From contig CACVAS010000030.1 in assembly GCA_902727855.1 (NCBI GenBank), positions 95,804-159,803 of the forward strand: DNA of 64,000 nucleotides, in the 5' to 3' direction. Positions 63,857 through 64,000 of the stretch are shown one piece after another. How positions within the stretch are numbered: the stretch's first letter is position 1; each line of letters opens with the position of its first letter. The position numbers were made by a program, and so were the translations under genes. This stretch comes from an uncultured Sulfurovum sp. (GTDB taxonomy: Bacteria; Campylobacterota; Campylobacteria; Campylobacterales; Sulfurovaceae). Under the pieces are notes generated by a model. The model was given only the letters and a program-made list of their open reading frames with translations, was not told the origin of the DNA and did no database searches.

Positions 63857-64000
63857 TTAACTTTTCACAATTCCCTCAATCACAGCAACGACACTAGCAT
63901 CTTCAAGTGTAGAAGTATCTTGAGTAATCTCTTCACCCTTGACAATAGAACGTAAAATACGTCTCATGATCTTACCAGAACGTGTTTTAGGCACATCAGG
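63857..64000 (-). CDS. acs: acetyl-CoA synthetase, C-terminal end
   Basis: The last 47 codons of a gene that starts beyond the window. The sequence [14 protein letters not shown] carries the conserved Lys of AMP-forming acetate-CoA ligases, the site of regulatory acetylation. It then ends [17 protein letters not shown]. The enzyme activates acetate with ATP and CoA. It is convergent with the NYN gene. Confidence 0.9.
   Translation of the reverse strand, partial: PDVPKTRSGKIMRRILRSIVKGEEITQDTSTLEDASVVAVIEGIVKS

Overview
The window reads as a chromosomal piece of a low-GC Campylobacterota (epsilonproteobacterium), closest in style to Sulfurovum/Sulfurimonas-type sulfidic-habitat bacteria. Reasons: an SdhA-SdhB-SdhE (CCG-domain) complex instead of a cytochrome-b anchored SdhCD, an epsilon-type RecO, the lolA-secA-lolE-like gene block, a NasA/NirA/NarK nitrate assimilation cluster, and AT-rich promoters with good TATAAT -10 boxes but no clear -35. 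No rRNA, CRISPR array or transposase gene is visible.

Layout. 0-9.4 kb: a cut-off secreted repeat protein, two small lipoproteins, thiL, a protein whose N-terminus copies SdhB without its iron-sulfur cysteines, sdhABE, two envelope proteins and a class II superoxide reductase. 9.4-16.7 kb is accessory DNA: a TetR plus Lnt-like acyltransferase cassette bracketed by two copies of the superoxide reductase 3' end, a lipoprotein metallopeptidase, a higBA toxin-antitoxin pair with an operator palindrome, an open frame broken only by four in-frame UGA codons (best read with UGA = Gly, the code of Gracilibacteria/Absconditabacteria), a REPIN-like palindromic element, a second toxin-antitoxin pair with a frameshifted toxin, and a tRNA-Sec gene. 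16.7-25.8 kb: housekeeping and repair genes (universal stress protein, family 4-like uracil-DNA glycosylase, UvrD-type helicase, murA, accD, an inositol-monophosphatase family protein).

25.8-45 kb is a nitrogen region. gltB, glnK and amtB handle ammonium uptake, sensing and assimilation, with an unusual run of hairpins between amtB and glnK. After a porin comes a second block: siroheme synthase, NirA-type nitrite reductase, an iron-sulfur/DmsC fusion and NasA nitrate reductase (one minus-strand unit), with the NarK transporter and a fused PP2C phosphatase/Ser-Thr kinase divergent from it. A YefM-YoeB module sits inside this operon between two copies of the 3' end of the fusion gene. Together the block imports nitrate, reduces it to ammonium and makes the siroheme that NirA needs.

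45-64 kb is mostly core: ppnP, proA, recO, a DsbC-like thiol protein, phnA-like, a TlpA-like thioredoxin, arsC-like, lolA, secA, a LolC/E-like permease, a large AsmA/DUF3971-type protein, mltG, an NlpC/P60 hydrolase, a CatB-type acetyltransferase, rsmD, a NYN-domain protein and the 3' end of acs. The most interesting items are the UGA-rich frame at 15055-15753 and the two cassettes flanked by duplicated gene 3' ends.
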